A stretch of DNA of 64,000 nucleotides, taken from contig NC_066594.1 in assembly GCF_905475345.1 (NCBI RefSeq), forward strand, positions 5,517,001 through 5,581,000, given 5' to 3'. Both the position numbers and the translations under genes were made by a program. The stretch's first letter is position 1. Each line of letters begins with the position of its first letter. The notes beneath the pieces were generated by a model. The model searched no databases. It saw only the letters and a program-made list of their open reading frames with translations, and was not told the DNA's origin. The DNA is from Vespula vulgaris (lineage: Eukaryota > Arthropoda > Insecta > Hymenoptera > Vespidae). Below, one piece after another: positions 37,031 through 50,615 of the stretch.

Positions 37031-38718
37031 GTATATATATATACGTTTTTGCTCGGTCGAAATAAATATATCGATTTTAGGCATAGGTCAACCGAGGAAA
37101 ATTAGTCGATGGTACAACGTTTTCCATGATATGCGCATCCCCAATCGCGGCCAAACGATTTCCACTTGTTTTCCATTCGTTTTTTTTCGTGTCATCGATC
37201 AGGTCAATGAGTTGCAGTGTCGTGAACACATCGATATTGTTCACGAGCCACGTTTGATCCTAGAACCAGTCCCCATTGCGAAAGTTTTTCCCGGAAAATA
37301 ACGTTCGTCCAGAGAATTCGTTGATTCGCCATTGCTTCGCTGAAATGACGTCAGCTATCGAATTTTTACATTTGATTGTACATACCTAGTATGTTGACGG
37401 CAATCGATGAACAAAGTCGAATTGGTATCGTTCGCAGCTAAATTGAATGTTGTTCCAACTTCGAATTTGAAATCGCAGTATTTTCTGTATAAGCGAATGT
37501 TCGATGCAATACGGTGTACGGTATGAAACGCGATAACGTTTAAATTGACCATTTTACACATCCTTTTTTGTTAGATCTTGTCTGATCGTTGTATCTACAT
37601 ACGTTAGAGAAATTTTCGACATAACATTGACGTTACAGATAAACCGATGATATCATGTGATATCACGTATATATAATCTAAAATTCTTTGAAACTCTAAT
37701 ACGTGAATAAAATGGCACGTTAAAAAGAAATTTATTGACAATATTTTTTGCGAAGGAAATTTTTTGTCAATCCTTGTAATAACGAGAGATAAGGATTTCG
37801 ATTAGGAAATACGAAAAAAAAGAAACCAGAAAAAGAGAGAGAGAGAGAGAGAAAATATGAGAAGCAGGTAAACATCGATGTTCCAGAATTTAGATCGAGT
37901 TCATTGAAATTTATTGAGTTACCCATGATCATGCATTAATTATTATTAATATCGTTATAAATTTGACGGCAGAGTATCGTAGAACGTAACGATGAAGTCT
38001 AGCCTGACTTGGCGAGTATTCTGTTAGCTCATCAATGGATGCAATAAACGACTCGTCGATGGATTTTAATTGGTTTTTGCTCAGAGCATGCGACACATCC
38101 ACGTGAAATTTATTTTCTCGTTCGTTGTTTCTGTCCTTATTTATTGATAAAGCGAGCTAGTGGTAAACTTTTTACAAACAACAAAGACACAAATAAAAAG
38201 AATCTATAAAAAACAACTTACAAAATATTTCTCATCGGTTTCTTCCATCATCTTTTTCTCACATTTACTATTAAATAGAATTCATTAAACGCGTTTACCA
38301 TTCTCGTAGATTCTTTCACGAATACGCGCATATTGCGGAAACGATCTATCTATCAGTCCAATTCTATCTCTCTCGTTCACACCGTCCCCTTTTCCACGTA
38401 TCTTCCCTCGGCCAGTTTCATTCGGAGTGTCCATACGCCATACGCTCAAATCCATTTTGTTTGCTGCACAACGGATTTCTCGCCAATAACGTAATGACGT
38501 TTTTAATTGATTTATTTCTAATTGATTATCTTCCGGTTCGCCAATTCGAGGCTGCTGTTCTCCGTTATTTGTTTTCCAGAACGTGTCGTTAACAACGATG
38601 TCGTCACCGACATGAGCGAATGGGCAATAAATGGAAAATTATCGAGCGATCGTTTCTCGTTTGTGAATGGTACATTGGATGAATGAAGAGTTCTTAATTT
38701 TGGTTATATACAGGTGAA

Positions 38719-38767
<49 letters not shown>

Positions 38768-41760
38768 CAAAGAATGAAGAGATCTGAGAAATCCCTTTAA
38801 TGCAATAATTCTAATTCGCAAGGTTTAAGTGCATCTAAATTTAGTCGTAAATGAAACAATTATTTGAATTCCTCGAAAACTGGAGAGAGAGAGAAAGAGA
38901 GAAAGAGAGAGAGAGAGAGTGTATACATCTGTATGTTAAGAGAAGAAACATATGTAGATGTAGATCTATACTATACACGTATAGTTAATATATTTTAACA
39001 TGCGAGCTTTGAATGCAAGAAAAGTGAAACGGCGTGAATGGGCGAGTATTCGCACGTTGCGAAACGAGGAGAACGCGTAAATCAGTGCTGCAAGGAGGTG
39101 CCTACTGGGCGAAAACACAACGGTACGTGGAGAATGGTGCGCGGAGAATGCTATTTACATGATAATTCGAATTGTTACACGGAGCATCAAAATTTCCATG
39201 GGAGTGTGGCGACAAACCTGCCACGAGAAACGCCACAACGTGCTATGCTGCTCTACAACGATGCGATTTGAGGGTAAAACCGCTTTCCGCATATCTCGCC
39301 CGACAACGACCGTTCTTTCAGTCGAGGAATTTTTTTATCAATAAAATTTGCAAATGTTTATTCCGTCTTCTAATGCGTTTCTGTCGTTTTATTATCTTTC
39401 TATCTTTTCTTTCACGAGTATATATCTTCGACGAGATAGAATTCAACGAACGATTTTCTTTTAATTCGGATTTTGGTACGATTAGAATAAAAGGAATAGA
39501 AAGAAAAAAGAAAGTCTCGAGCTCTTGAAGCAGTCTCACGTCGGCAAAAGAGTCTCGGTTTAGATTCGAAAGCGTCTAGACGATGGTAGAAAAGGGAATT
39601 AGTAATTCGTGCGAGGTGCCACTGATTTTCTTGCTAAGTGTTTCTCAGCGATGTTTACCCTCCCACTCTTTTCTCTCCTTTCTATCTTTCTTTCTCTTTC
39701 TCATCTCTCAGTTCCTTCGTATTTAAACGTGCTCACGACCACGTTCCAGGTTCCTCGAATCTCCGTTTTCCTTTACCATTCTCCCTTCTTCGTAAAAGCC
39801 GAGCTTTCTTCGTTTTTGGCCGAAGCCACGTTCTACGGCTCACGAGCATCTATCACTCCTTTCGTTCTTTCTTTTTCTTGTGGTCACGTGAAAACCGAAG
39901 AAACGTGCAGAAGAGCCACGAGACGATCGTTAGGAGTACGTAGAATTATTTCTGCGATAAAACGAAAAAATTTTAACGTTAACGAATACGACCTGTATAT
40001 AAATATCTTTCTGAAAATCTGTATAGAAAGTAACATTAGATTGCACGAACATAATGACCGACTAGTACCAAAAGAAACGAGCATTACGCAGTCGTTCGTA
40101 TTCACACGGTGTCTCGAAATAAGCGTGAGATTGATATTCTTAAATTTCCTCAACGATAAGGTCAAATGTTCTCTCGCTCATCTCGCATTCGGTCCATGAT
40201 GTTGCAACCACTCTCTTCGTCTCTCTTTTTCTATTCCTCTTTTATTGTTAATTTTGCTTTTCTTACAAAGCAATTGCGCGCAATGCAAGAGAACGGACGC
40301 GTGTGTCGTTTATTAAAGGATATGAAGAAACCTTTTGTTGCGTGGTTTACCACGCTCTTTAGTCTCTCTTTTTTTCCCTTTTCTCTTCCTCTCTATTTCA
40401 TTTTTCTTTAGAAAGAAACAAAAAAAGAAAAGATAAGGAGAGCCAGGAGAAATAGAAAAGAGACAAATAGCGTGACACTGGGAGGAAGAATAAAAAAAAA
40501 GAGATAAAAACGATAAAAAAAAATAAAGAAAAAATAATAAAAAATAAAAAGAAATAAAAAAAGGAGAGGAAAAGACACGGAGACGCGGTTGCCTCGTCCA
40601 AACTCTCATTGTATTCTCGAGACGGTCGGATATTACGAGTACGAGATGTTTCTACCCCTTCTATCTCCTTCTCTCTTTCTCTCTTTCTCTCTTTCTCTCT
40701 CTCTCTTTTTTTCTTTCTTTTTTTCCCGGCTCTTCCATCTTTCCAGCCTGTTTCTCTCGGCTTCTTTCGCTTCTACGTATGGCGTGCACGCTCTTTCCAC
40801 TTTCTTTTCTCTCTCAAACTATGTTTCCGACATGTACTAATGGCCCAGAAGAGCTTGGAATGCGAGATTCGCAAAGGGTGGACCGAAGGGATTGCAAACC
40901 CTTACCGAAGAACGCGACATATACTCTCTTTCTCCCTTTCTCTTTCACCAGTAAAACCGTACGATTGCTTTCCGTAGACGCTTTTCTTTATCCGATATAT
41001 TTTTGATCTGTGAAATTGTCTTTTGTATTCTATGTGAAATTTTGTGGAAGAAAATATGAGTATACCAACTAGAAGGACGAGAAAGAATTCTTTTGCGAAA
41101 ATGATTTTTGCGATCAGAACGTTAATTAAATTTAGGCTTTAAAGAGTCAAAAAAAAAAGAAGGGAGATTGAAGTAGGTGTTAGAAAAGAGATAAAGTGGA
41201 TCGGAAAATATTTATTCGGCAATCATAAAAAAAAAAATAAATAAATAAAACGCCGAGGTATCGTGGATCGTTCGGAATTTTTTCGTCGCGTTTTATGATA
41301 GACTCCTCGTAAATTCTTCTATTTCATTTCGGTTATATAAAAAAAAAAGAAAAAAATAAAACAAAAAAAAAGAGAAAAAAAATTATAAAATTTGAAAAAA
41401 AGCACATGCGCACATAGATCGTACCTTTACGTTCTCCGCGGTACGTATCTCATGTGTCTTATCGAATAAATCCTTCAATATCGTAGGAAAATAAATAATT
41501 AATCGAGATATACGCTTAGTCTTTCTCTTAATAGAATGAAACTCAATCAATTGCTCCCGGAAATTGCGTAATTTCAATCTTTCATCTCGTACGTGCGACG
41601 TTCGTTTTCGATTCCACTTTCTCTTGGATATTTACACATCGAATATTAGAGAAGTATAAACTTTACTTCTACTGCGAGAAGAATTTATGATAACAGCGTA
41701 TGCGTCTTTTATTTTTTCATTTTTTTTTTGTTATTTTTTTTTTGTTATCTAGGAACAAGT
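37030..41760. other. Gene-poor interval
   Basis: The interval holds GA-rich runs at 37829-37855, 38721-38756 and 38883-38919, a CT-rich tract at 40663-40730, and A-rich stretches at 40490-40570, 41228-41250 and 41340-41400. Frames at 39038-39271, 39172-39528 and 39609-40199 are open but show no domain, signal peptide or supported splice sites. Confidence 0.45.
38721..38756. repeat. (AG)18 microsatellite
   Basis: 36-base AG run; a second, interrupted GA tract follows at 38883-38919. Confidence 0.95.
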
Positions 41761-41798
41761 AGAAGAAGAAGAAGAAGAAGTAGAAGAAGAAGTAGAAA
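41761..41798. repeat. (GAA)n-rich tract
   Basis: Six to seven GAA/AGA units, then AGTAGAAGAAGAAGTAGAA. Confidence 0.85.
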
Positions 41799-42809
41799 TG
41801 GAGGAGAAGCAGGAGAGCGCGAAAGCACTTTCGACGGATAAAGAAACAGAGAGCGACGTTCGCGTCAAGATTAAAGTTCTCATTTTCTTAAGTACTCGTC
41901 GTACTGGCTTTACCAGGTAAAACATCGTAAAGGCGCGTTTCCGAAGCACCACGCCATAATATTTGTCGATACATTGTTGAATTCGCTTCAACGACTATAA
42001 CAAAAAATGTCGGATTTTAACGCAAAACGTTTTCATGGTCTTTCGATTTTATTGTAAAGCGTATTTCATTGTCCTGATAACCATAACTCGTGTAATTGCA
42101 AATTGATATCGTCAAAAAACAATATTCTCTAAAAAAATGTCTGACAAAATATATTAGTCGAACGATGAACAGTCGATAATGTTTTACACGGTCTTTTGCG
42201 GGATGAAGAACGAAAGAGGGAAAAAAAAAAGTGAAAATGGAAATTTGGAATCTATAAAAGAACATTTGTCATTTACGCGATATTAGTGGGTCCAGAGAAA
42301 GACATCCACCTTTACAAATTTCAGTGAGGCTATGTAAGGAGGGACGTAGGAAAGGTACATTGTTCGGAATTTATAAAATGATATGCAAATCCTTGCTATA
42401 TCCTACCATTTCTACCCTCGCTTCGATTCCTCTCTCTCTTTCTCTTTCAACGTTTTTCTTCTTTTATGACACACACACAGTTAAAGACGTACCTACATAC
42501 ACAGTCAGAGTTTCATTCTCCTTCCAATCGTTTCTCCGTCCAGCTCTTTCGTGCCGTAGCACGACCTGTTTCTTGCATAATGCATTCGTCTTTCTTACCG
42601 ATAGTCCGCAGACCGTCGATGGTACTTCGAAGGAAGGTTCGATGGATCCTCTAGGAACGTACTTTTTATCCGATAAAGCTTCTCGGTTATCTTGTCTGTC
42701 GAATAGAGTAGAGGCCTAACCATCTCAAGCAGATTTTCCGCTCGAGAAACGAAGATCGAATTTTCAACAGCAATATTGTATCTCTTCTCTCTTTCTCTTT
42801 CTTTCTCTT

Positions 42810-42843
<34 letters not shown>

Positions 42844-43043
42844 ATCATCGTCGGCGGGTTCATAGAAAATTTTCTATTTGAGAACGATCGATCGTCCTTT
42901 CGCGCCATTTTGAAAGTGTTCGTCCGAGCAAAGCATCAGGCACTTCACTAGGAGACACTTCGATCGACCTTTCAGGTTTCTCACGCTGTCGAAAATTCAG
43001 TGTCGACGCCGTTGTGTTTGCCGCGACATTGTTCTTTATCATT

Positions 43044-43119
43044 GTCGTCGTCGTCGTCGTCGTCGTTGTCGTCGCCGTCGCCGTCGCCGTCGTCGTCATT
43101 GTCATCATTGTCGTCGTCA
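43044..43119. repeat. (GTC)n trinucleotide repeat
   Basis: About 25 GTC-type units with GCC, TTG and ATC variants. The minus-strand poly-Thr frame across it is repeat-derived. Confidence 0.9.
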
Positions 43120-43151
43120 GCTCTCTTACTATTGGAGTTCGCTTTAACGCG

Positions 43152-43177
43152 GCACGAGCACGAGCACGAGCACGAGC
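43152..43177. repeat. (GCACGA)4 hexanucleotide repeat
   Basis: Four copies of GCACGA, 30 bases after the GTC repeat. Confidence 0.9.
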
Positions 43178-44487
43178 GTAAAGCATCACTCTTTTACAAC
43201 CAACTCGTAAAGCCTCACTCGTGTCTAGGATAATCCCTTTATATGTAGGTCGATCGCCGTTCGACGCTCACATCTTTACTAAAATGCAACCGTAATTACG
43301 ATGAGAGACGTAGTAATGTCTAGCCGTACGAGATCCCTTAACACCGGCTGCATTGCAAGAGCTATTATAATTTAACGACCATGGGCTTTATACGTCGCGT
43401 GTCCAACAGCAGTCTACATTTGCAGCTTCCTCTCTCTCTCTTTCTCTCTCTCCTTTCTCTTTCTCTTTTTCGTTTAAACGTGAGGCGTATAATTACCATG
43501 AGAAAAAGAAATAGAAAGAAAGAGTTCACTTTTCACGCATGAAAGACTCAAAATGAAAAAAAAGAATGTAAAGAAAAAAAGAGAAAGAAAAAACGATCTT
43601 GAGTAATTTTTCTGTTATAGAGTTAGAGTAGTTTTTACTTTTATTAACTACGCAAATGGTAACACTCGTTATGACTTTCTCATAGTAGATCTCGTCTTTA
43701 TGAAAAATTAATGACTACCTAGATTCACACGAGAAATACGAGAACGATCTGTGGAATTTTATATCGGCGATAAATGACACATCGGTCTAGTAAAATAGTA
43801 ATCAGTCTAGAAAATCAAAAGTTAATGTTTATATAAATTTTGAAATGAATTGATATTTGCATACGTTGTTACTACTTTACTTTGACGCTCGTCAAATACC
43901 TTCTAGAATCTTTTATACGTGAGAACTTTATTTGCCTACGAACGGACTGCAAAACGTGCGGCGCAAAACCTTTACGACGACATTCTCTTTTCTCTTGGTC
44001 TCATTCGCGGGAAGGTGGAAAGCACTCGGTGGAAATGTACAAAGCACGTAAGCAAAGGCAAGGCACGTACATAGGCACCTATATACATATACACGTAAGG
44101 TAGCGTACGCTCTAACGGAAAACGTAGCACATTGAAGATGGTGCGCCGTGTGTCGGAATAGCCCTTGAAATATTACAGAGACGCTCACCCTCTTTCTTCC
44201 TTTTTCTTACCTTTCTACGTAAAAAAGAACGTGTGACAAGGTCACGTTTTTACAAGAGAAAAACATAAGAGAGCGAGAGAAACGTAAAGGCGGCCAAACT
44301 CTTTTTCGATAGCGAAACGTTTATTGGATATATCATGTCGGTGGATATCACGAGTATATTTTTTAAAGTAAAGTATCCCCTTTCTTTATCATAACGCACG
44401 TGTGTCCGAAGTTTGATATTTCTAGTACAAATTTTTCTTTCGATTCGACGTGAAATAGGAAAGTAACTATTGTATATATATCATGTG

Positions 44488-44493
<6 letters not shown>

Positions 44494-44530
<37 letters not shown>
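44494..44530. repeat. (TA)n microsatellite with TGTG/CACA flanks
   Basis: TA run bounded by CATGTGTATGTG on the left and ACACATGTATGTG on the right, so the whole can fold back on itself. Confidence 0.95.
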
Positions 44531-44536
<6 letters not shown>

Positions 44537-46668
44537 GTATGTGTGCGTACATCGATAAAATTGGTTTAATTTTGATAAATATGTGAGTGAAAAGACAGAC
44601 GATCTTCCTCATTTCTACTTCACACTCTTAATGAGTATTCTTGAGCTGTACTCTCCGGGAAATAGTCGAGCACGTTTTTGGTTTTGCTTTCAGTATGCGA
44701 ACGCTTTTAACAGGAGTAACTAGATATTACACGTGTAGGTAAAATCTGCTGGCACAGCAATAGAGTAAAGCAGCGTGCTCTTTACAAAAAAAAGAATTTC
44801 ACTACGTATTACGGAAATGTGCTTAGGTAATACTAGAGCGTTAATCATTCGGAACGACAAATTCATTGGATTTAATGTTCCAAGGTGTGGAAATAAATTT
44901 GATTGGTTCTTGTTCCGCGTGAACATGAAGTCGATCGGTTTAGATAGTATCGGAAGGGACATTAACGTTAGCCTAATTTGATCGGCCCGTAGGTGTCGCG
45001 GTCCCTCAGTATACCGTTGACATGCTCCTATGCAAATTTCGTCCGGTCGTATACTAGCATGTGCATTAATCATGTGTTTGATTATCACTCGAACGATACG
45101 TACTGTAGAAGAGAAAGCAAAATTTCAACATTTTTGCGGTATCGAGATTACAGAATAATTTTGCCTTTAGCGTTCAGAACCAGGAACGAGATAATTAACG
45201 AGACACGTTTTGGACGGAAATTATATCATTCATATATTTTCCCAACTGGAATCTGGTTTCTCTGATGAAAACATATCAATATATGAAATAGTACGATTCT
45301 ATCTCAATGTCGAAAGCCGATCCATATGTCAGTGACGTTCATTAAAATCGATTTCAGTCCAGCAACAATTCAGTTCGATTCCGATCGCGTTCCGATTCGG
45401 ATACGCGCTTGTACGCGAAAGAAGTCGGAAAATTCAAATTGTCAAGCATTCGACGATGCCTCTCTTGCTATGCTCCATGTTCCGCATGTTTATTGTCGCA
45501 TAATGTATAACATTATGCAAATCAGCGTTTCACCGCTTATGTTGCTATGCGATGCAAATAAACCATGTCGCTACGTTAGCACAACAACGAAACGAACCTA
45601 TGAGATGGTTGGTCGATCGTAAGCTAACTGGTCCATTACGACCGATTTCTACATAGGTTTATCTACCAAAATATCTATGAACTTATTCAACGATTCGTCG
45701 CTAATACTATTGCCTTTATCTACTGTTGACGTTGGTAGCGCATGCAACTAGTCGGAACAGATAAGAGATATCATATCGCCGTTATCAAGAACGATTCGAT
45801 TTATTGGGAGATCATTAATTAAATTTAAGATCGAATTTTTTTATTATATGATATAGATTGCGTTGTATATCTACTTGAATATTGCCGGGGAAATTATACA
45901 AGTTACAATAATATAATTAATTGGGTTTATCGAGTGGATCACGTATCGAGTGGACCGTATCGAGACGTTTGGAAATTCGGGAATTTGTTGTTCATGCTAA
46001 TGGAGAACGCTTTCGAGACCGGTACGTTGGTGATGCGGGAATGAATAAAATTAGGTATCTACCTTTTGAACGTAATGCTTATGGAAGTAGCGTCAATTAA
46101 CGCCAATAATATGGATATCAACGTCGTGAGAATAATTTTCGTTGAATTACGTCCGATCGCTGGGATAGTTCACCGAATTATTTGCCTGTGAAAATCTTCA
46201 TCGTCCAAAATTTAACACGACTTGAAGTCACGTATCACGCGTGATATGAGTGCGAGGTACACGCTTACCTTTAAACTGTTTCCACGAAAGAACATGTTTT
46301 AATGGAAGTTCACGTCTTTCTGTCCACAATTTTGAAATTCGCTGGACTTTCTCTTTCGAAATGAAATTTAATAAAATATTTCTCGACAAATTCTCCAAAA
46401 ATTATTTCTGTAATAGAAAAAAAAATGAGTGACGATCCGATATTACTTTGTTTGTAGGCCTAAGTGAAACGGAATGTTCGCTGAATTTCCCAGGGGAAAG
46501 GAAATCATGAAAGATTCTTGAAAATATTGTCCCTGCGGCGTTGACATTCCCCTTTCCGTGGACGAGCACGATGGTTAGTTCCCGTCGTTACATTTCCTTG
46601 CGTTCGAGTAGACACGTGAACGCCAAGTTGAGAGTACGTGCTACGAAGAGAGTGCAATGAAGAGGGAT

Positions 46669-46670
<2 letters not shown>
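44531..46670. other. Unique, low-repeat interval
   Basis: About 2 kb almost free of microsatellites. Overlapping frames run on both strands (44720-45088 minus, 44775-44981, 44993-45265 and 45326-45622 plus), but none has a recognisable domain. Candidate regulatory or conserved non-coding sequence; not resolvable from one sequence. Confidence 0.35.

Positions 46671-46702
<32 letters not shown>
46671..46702. repeat. (AG)n microsatellite
   Basis: AG run with one AAAG interruption. Confidence 0.9.
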
Positions 46703-46703
<1 letters not shown>

Positions 46704-49700
46704 CGAAGCTGAGATTCAGGAGAAATGGATTTTCAACCCCTAAGGGTATCTCAGCTTCCGGAAATATGGATATAGGCAATTAAAATTAGGAGGTGGAGTA
46801 GAAAACGAAGGGAGGGATGGTGGGAGAGAGAGGGAAGGAGGATAGGCGAGTAATCGGACATCGTGACTGTTTGAAACTCATTTTACGCTGAATTTTCGTC
46901 AGAATGACAAGAAAAAAAAGAAAAAATATAAAAGGAAAGAGAAGGGGAAAAAAGAGGAAAAAGAAGAAGAATAAGAAGAAGAGAAAGTGGAAGAATAAAA
47001 ACTAAAGAGATTTATCGTGCTGGCACGAGAAGAAGCGTCGATGCTACGAGCTGGCACTATTGTTTTCAAAAAATGTCATCCGGGTCGAGCCCGTAGAGAC
47101 GATTCTTTAACCTCACACGATGCCGACCGAGGGACATCGTTTTTGATATGTCACGTACGAGCCATAGTCCCCGGCTGTTCTTCGAAAAACTTCCCTGCCA
47201 CTTATCGAGACTTCTGCTTTAGATTCGAGACAAGTGTGTTGCATACAAGTCTCAAAACTAAATCTTTATAATAATCGATTAATCGATCTTGCATGTATTT
47301 TTCGAAATAATCTTAAATCTAGAATTTTATCAAACAGATTTCTAATACGATATTATTATCCTTTTAATATTCCATTAAATTTATTTTTCGTCATTGGTTC
47401 CTATATCGCATGTTTCGATAATAAATTTTGTAAACAAGGGAACAACATACACAACATTCTTCTGTTTGATATTTTCCTTTAACAAAGCTGACATCGTCTG
47501 TCCTCCAAAAGTTCTTTCCCAACGATCTACCGAATGATTTGTTTTGGTTTACTCGAAGAAAAAGTTTATCGTTCTTGCCAGTCTCGTTTAGTACGTTGCC
47601 TTCACAGCACGGACGTATCTCAACTCTAATATTTCTCTCGTCCAGCTTTTATTTTACCTTCTTACGAGTGCCATTAACGTTAACTCCTTACCTCGTGTCG
47701 GACATTGTCCATTTTTACCTCGACCATACTCGTTCGACGCGTCGTTATTGAACTTTTTAGTGGATCATTCATACTACGCCACGTTATTCTTTTCATTTCG
47801 CCAATTATAAAACTTATCCAGTAGGTATTTAACTGATATAAATTAAAGTTGAAACGTGGCTTTTATTAATTAACCATTAAAGTTAGAACATACGTAAAAA
47901 TTAGAAAGAGAGAAAAGTAGGAAAAAGAGAAGAGTCATATACACATATTTCATGTACATTTTAATGGCGGAGCTTTAAGATTTATAGCTATTTAAAGATA
48001 TGCACTTTTTACACTTTAACCGTCACAATGATAGAGAGGGTAGGAGGAAAATTGGTTCGATAGCCTCTGGCACCAGATTAGCGCGCTATCTCTCCGCTCT
48101 CTGACATTATATTTTAAAGAGGATATATCGAAAGTTTACTACCGGTTGGTTGCTACCGCGTTCGCGTTGTTTGCTTCTCTGCATGCTGTACGAGCGTGTT
48201 GTATACGAAAGCATAAACGACGTGGTTTTCCACGTTATCTGTATTATTCATGAACTTGTCTAAATCTATGAACACCGATAGCAAACGCATGAACCATTTA
48301 CGAGCGATTTCGCTATCGCAAATTTTACAGACACAATAATTACTTTGGAAATAATCTCTCTCTTTCTCTCACCTTTATTTTCTTTCTTCTGTTACGATCA
48401 ATCACAAGGACTTTTCAATAACGTGTATAAGACATAGTATACTTACGAATCATACGTACGAAGAGAACAAGAATCGCCTTTTAAGAGAAAACTATAATAT
48501 TTTACTTCGGTTCGTTGCCTTTAGAAGAGGGCAATTTTTTCTTTTGCCTTTCCTTCGAGAAATGAGCCTTCCCCTGATGTCTCTGATCCGACGTATTGAT
48601 TTCCTACGCCCGGGTTAAAGGTTACGCCGACGACAAAAATTTTGCTAGCTTTTGCGTCTTACTCTATCGTAAAGCTTTATTGAGAATCTGTAGAAGAGAT
48701 AGAGGAGAAAAGGGTGGTTAGGAGAGTTTCTACTGCAAATAACGTAATCGCAGGAGAGAGAAAGAGAGAGAGAGAGAGGGAGAAGAGGAAAACGGTATGA
48801 GTTATTTCGTAGATACCCTTGTCCTCTCCTACTACTATCCTTTTCTTTCGATCTACAAAAATGATCGGCGCGCCTTATTGAACTTTATATTCGCGTTAAC
48901 CTTGCGTAGGAATTGTAGGCACGTCAAGAAAAAATTCGTTTATCTGAAAAAAAAAGAAAGAAGAAGAAGAACAAAAGAGACGTCGAACATCGATCGTTCT
49001 ATAGGAAGGAGAACGCCATTATAAAAATAATAATATTTTTCCTACGACTTTTTTCCGAGAATTGGAAACTAGCGTAAACAATCTTGATCAATTTTTTAAA
49101 CAAGGTCACCGCAAAATTTCCTTGAACAATCGCTAATAGCGTTTCCTCGCTGTAACTTTCGATCGAGAAATATAATTTTTCTTTTTTTTCATTGCACTTT
49201 TTCATAAATTGACTTAATAAATTTAAACAAATAGTTGCATTTTCAGTTTGCATATTATTGAAAATATATCGGTGCGTAATATTTCAGGCTCACTTAATTA
49301 TAAATATTATACGTAGGTGCATATATTTTCATTTTAATTAAATCTATTCTAGAACAAAAACAGCTTCATTAGGTGAGAACCGCATAATTAAAGATTCTTG
49401 AGGAAAATAAACGTGGAACACAAAGGTTAAAAAAAGAGGAGGATAATCAGGTTGGCGAGAAAGGGAAAGGGAAAGAGAGACAAAGAAAAAAATAGAAAGA
49501 GAGAAAAAGAGAGAGAGAGAGAGAGAGAGAGGAAGAAAGGGCAAGATGAATAGAATCGAACGACGACAAATCGACGGCGTCTGAGAAGCATCCGCCGTTT
49601 CCCCTATTATCGATCAGTAGACTAGGAGGGGTGAACACCCTTTGGAGAATTCTCACGCTTTCATTCTGCCTCAACGATGAATATTCCAAATAAATAAGCT

Positions 49701-50594
49701 GGTTAGACGGAATTCGCGGATATCGTCGAATTTTCGAATTCTTTGCCGAGCGTTCTCGTAACCTTAACGTCTTCCCATTAGAATATTTTCAATAAAGTGT
49801 AATAAAAATAATACGAATTGAAAAACATGATAACCATGAAGTGTTCGTGATCCCTTTTCGAAAGAATATTAGCGATCGTTATTGCTCTCGAATTTGAAGA
49901 ATCCACTTTGATGTCCCTCGAAAGAACGTTTGAAATTTATCCGTCGGTTTATTTGGCTCTTGGTTCTCTATTCCTCTTTCTTTCATCTTTTTTCTCTCTC
50001 TCTTTCTCTCTATCTCTTTCCTTCTCAAATCCACAAGAGGCGATCGTCCAGGATAACGGAACGAAAGAGTTGAAATCGTGGGTGGGCGAGTAAAGGAGCG
50101 ATCGAGGGGTAATAAAGGTTCCGACATAAGTGATACAAAGGATGGAACGAAAGAAGCGCAAGAAGCGGATCTAGCTGAGACGAGACGAGGCGAGGGAGCA
50201 TTCTTCCGTAACTACCGATGCGGTACGCCGGAGTGAGCTTTTTCTGGCGATTCGCTCGGCCGACCGGTGCCACCGTTCGTCGAAGGAAAAGCGATAATAA
50301 CGAAAAGTTTCTTGAAGCGGAGCTCGCGCGCCGAGGATGCCACGAAGAGGATAAAAGAGAGAAGGAGAGAGAGAGAAAGAGAGAGAAAAAGTAAAAAGAA
50401 CGTGGTATGGGAGAAGGCAGCAGAGAAGCGAGTAGACGAAGGGTTACCTCGAAAAGCACAGTAGAGCGTGGAAAACAGTTGAAGGAACAGAAGAACGGAA
50501 AACAGTTGCGAAACTGCTGCAATTCTTCCAAACTGCCGTCTAGCTAGTATCGTCACCATCTCTCTCTCTCTTTCTTTCTCACACAGTCTCACAT
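46703..50594. other. Gene-poor interval
   Basis: The interval contains purine-rich sequence at 46800-46850 and 46910-46985, GA tracts at 48753-48790, 49470-49531 and 50363-50400, and CT sequence at 49975-50025 and 50560-50580. The long minus-strand frames at 50025-50646 are compositional (Ser/Leu/Phe-rich reads of the GA tracts). Confidence 0.45.
49508..49531. repeat. (AG)n microsatellite
   Basis: AG run inside a longer GA/GAAA tract. Confidence 0.9.
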
Positions 50595-50615
50595 ACACAC
50601 ACACACACACACACA
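50595..50615. repeat. (AC)n microsatellite
   Basis: AC run preceded by a TC tract. Confidence 0.95.

Larger units (their letters stand above)
41799..44493. other. Gene-poor interval
   Basis: The interval contains CT-rich tracts at 42780-42843 and 43430-43470, the GTC and GCACGA repeats near 43.1 kb, and A/G-rich sequence at 43500-43590. No gene is supported. Confidence 0.45.

Noticed and set aside
39609..40199. 196-codon plus-strand frame
   Set aside because: Begins in a CT-rich tract giving a false hydrophobic Leu/Ser/Phe start; the remainder shows no family and no splice support.
42860..43189. Poly-Thr and Ala-Arg repeat frame
   Set aside because: Direct product of the GTC and GCACGA microsatellites.
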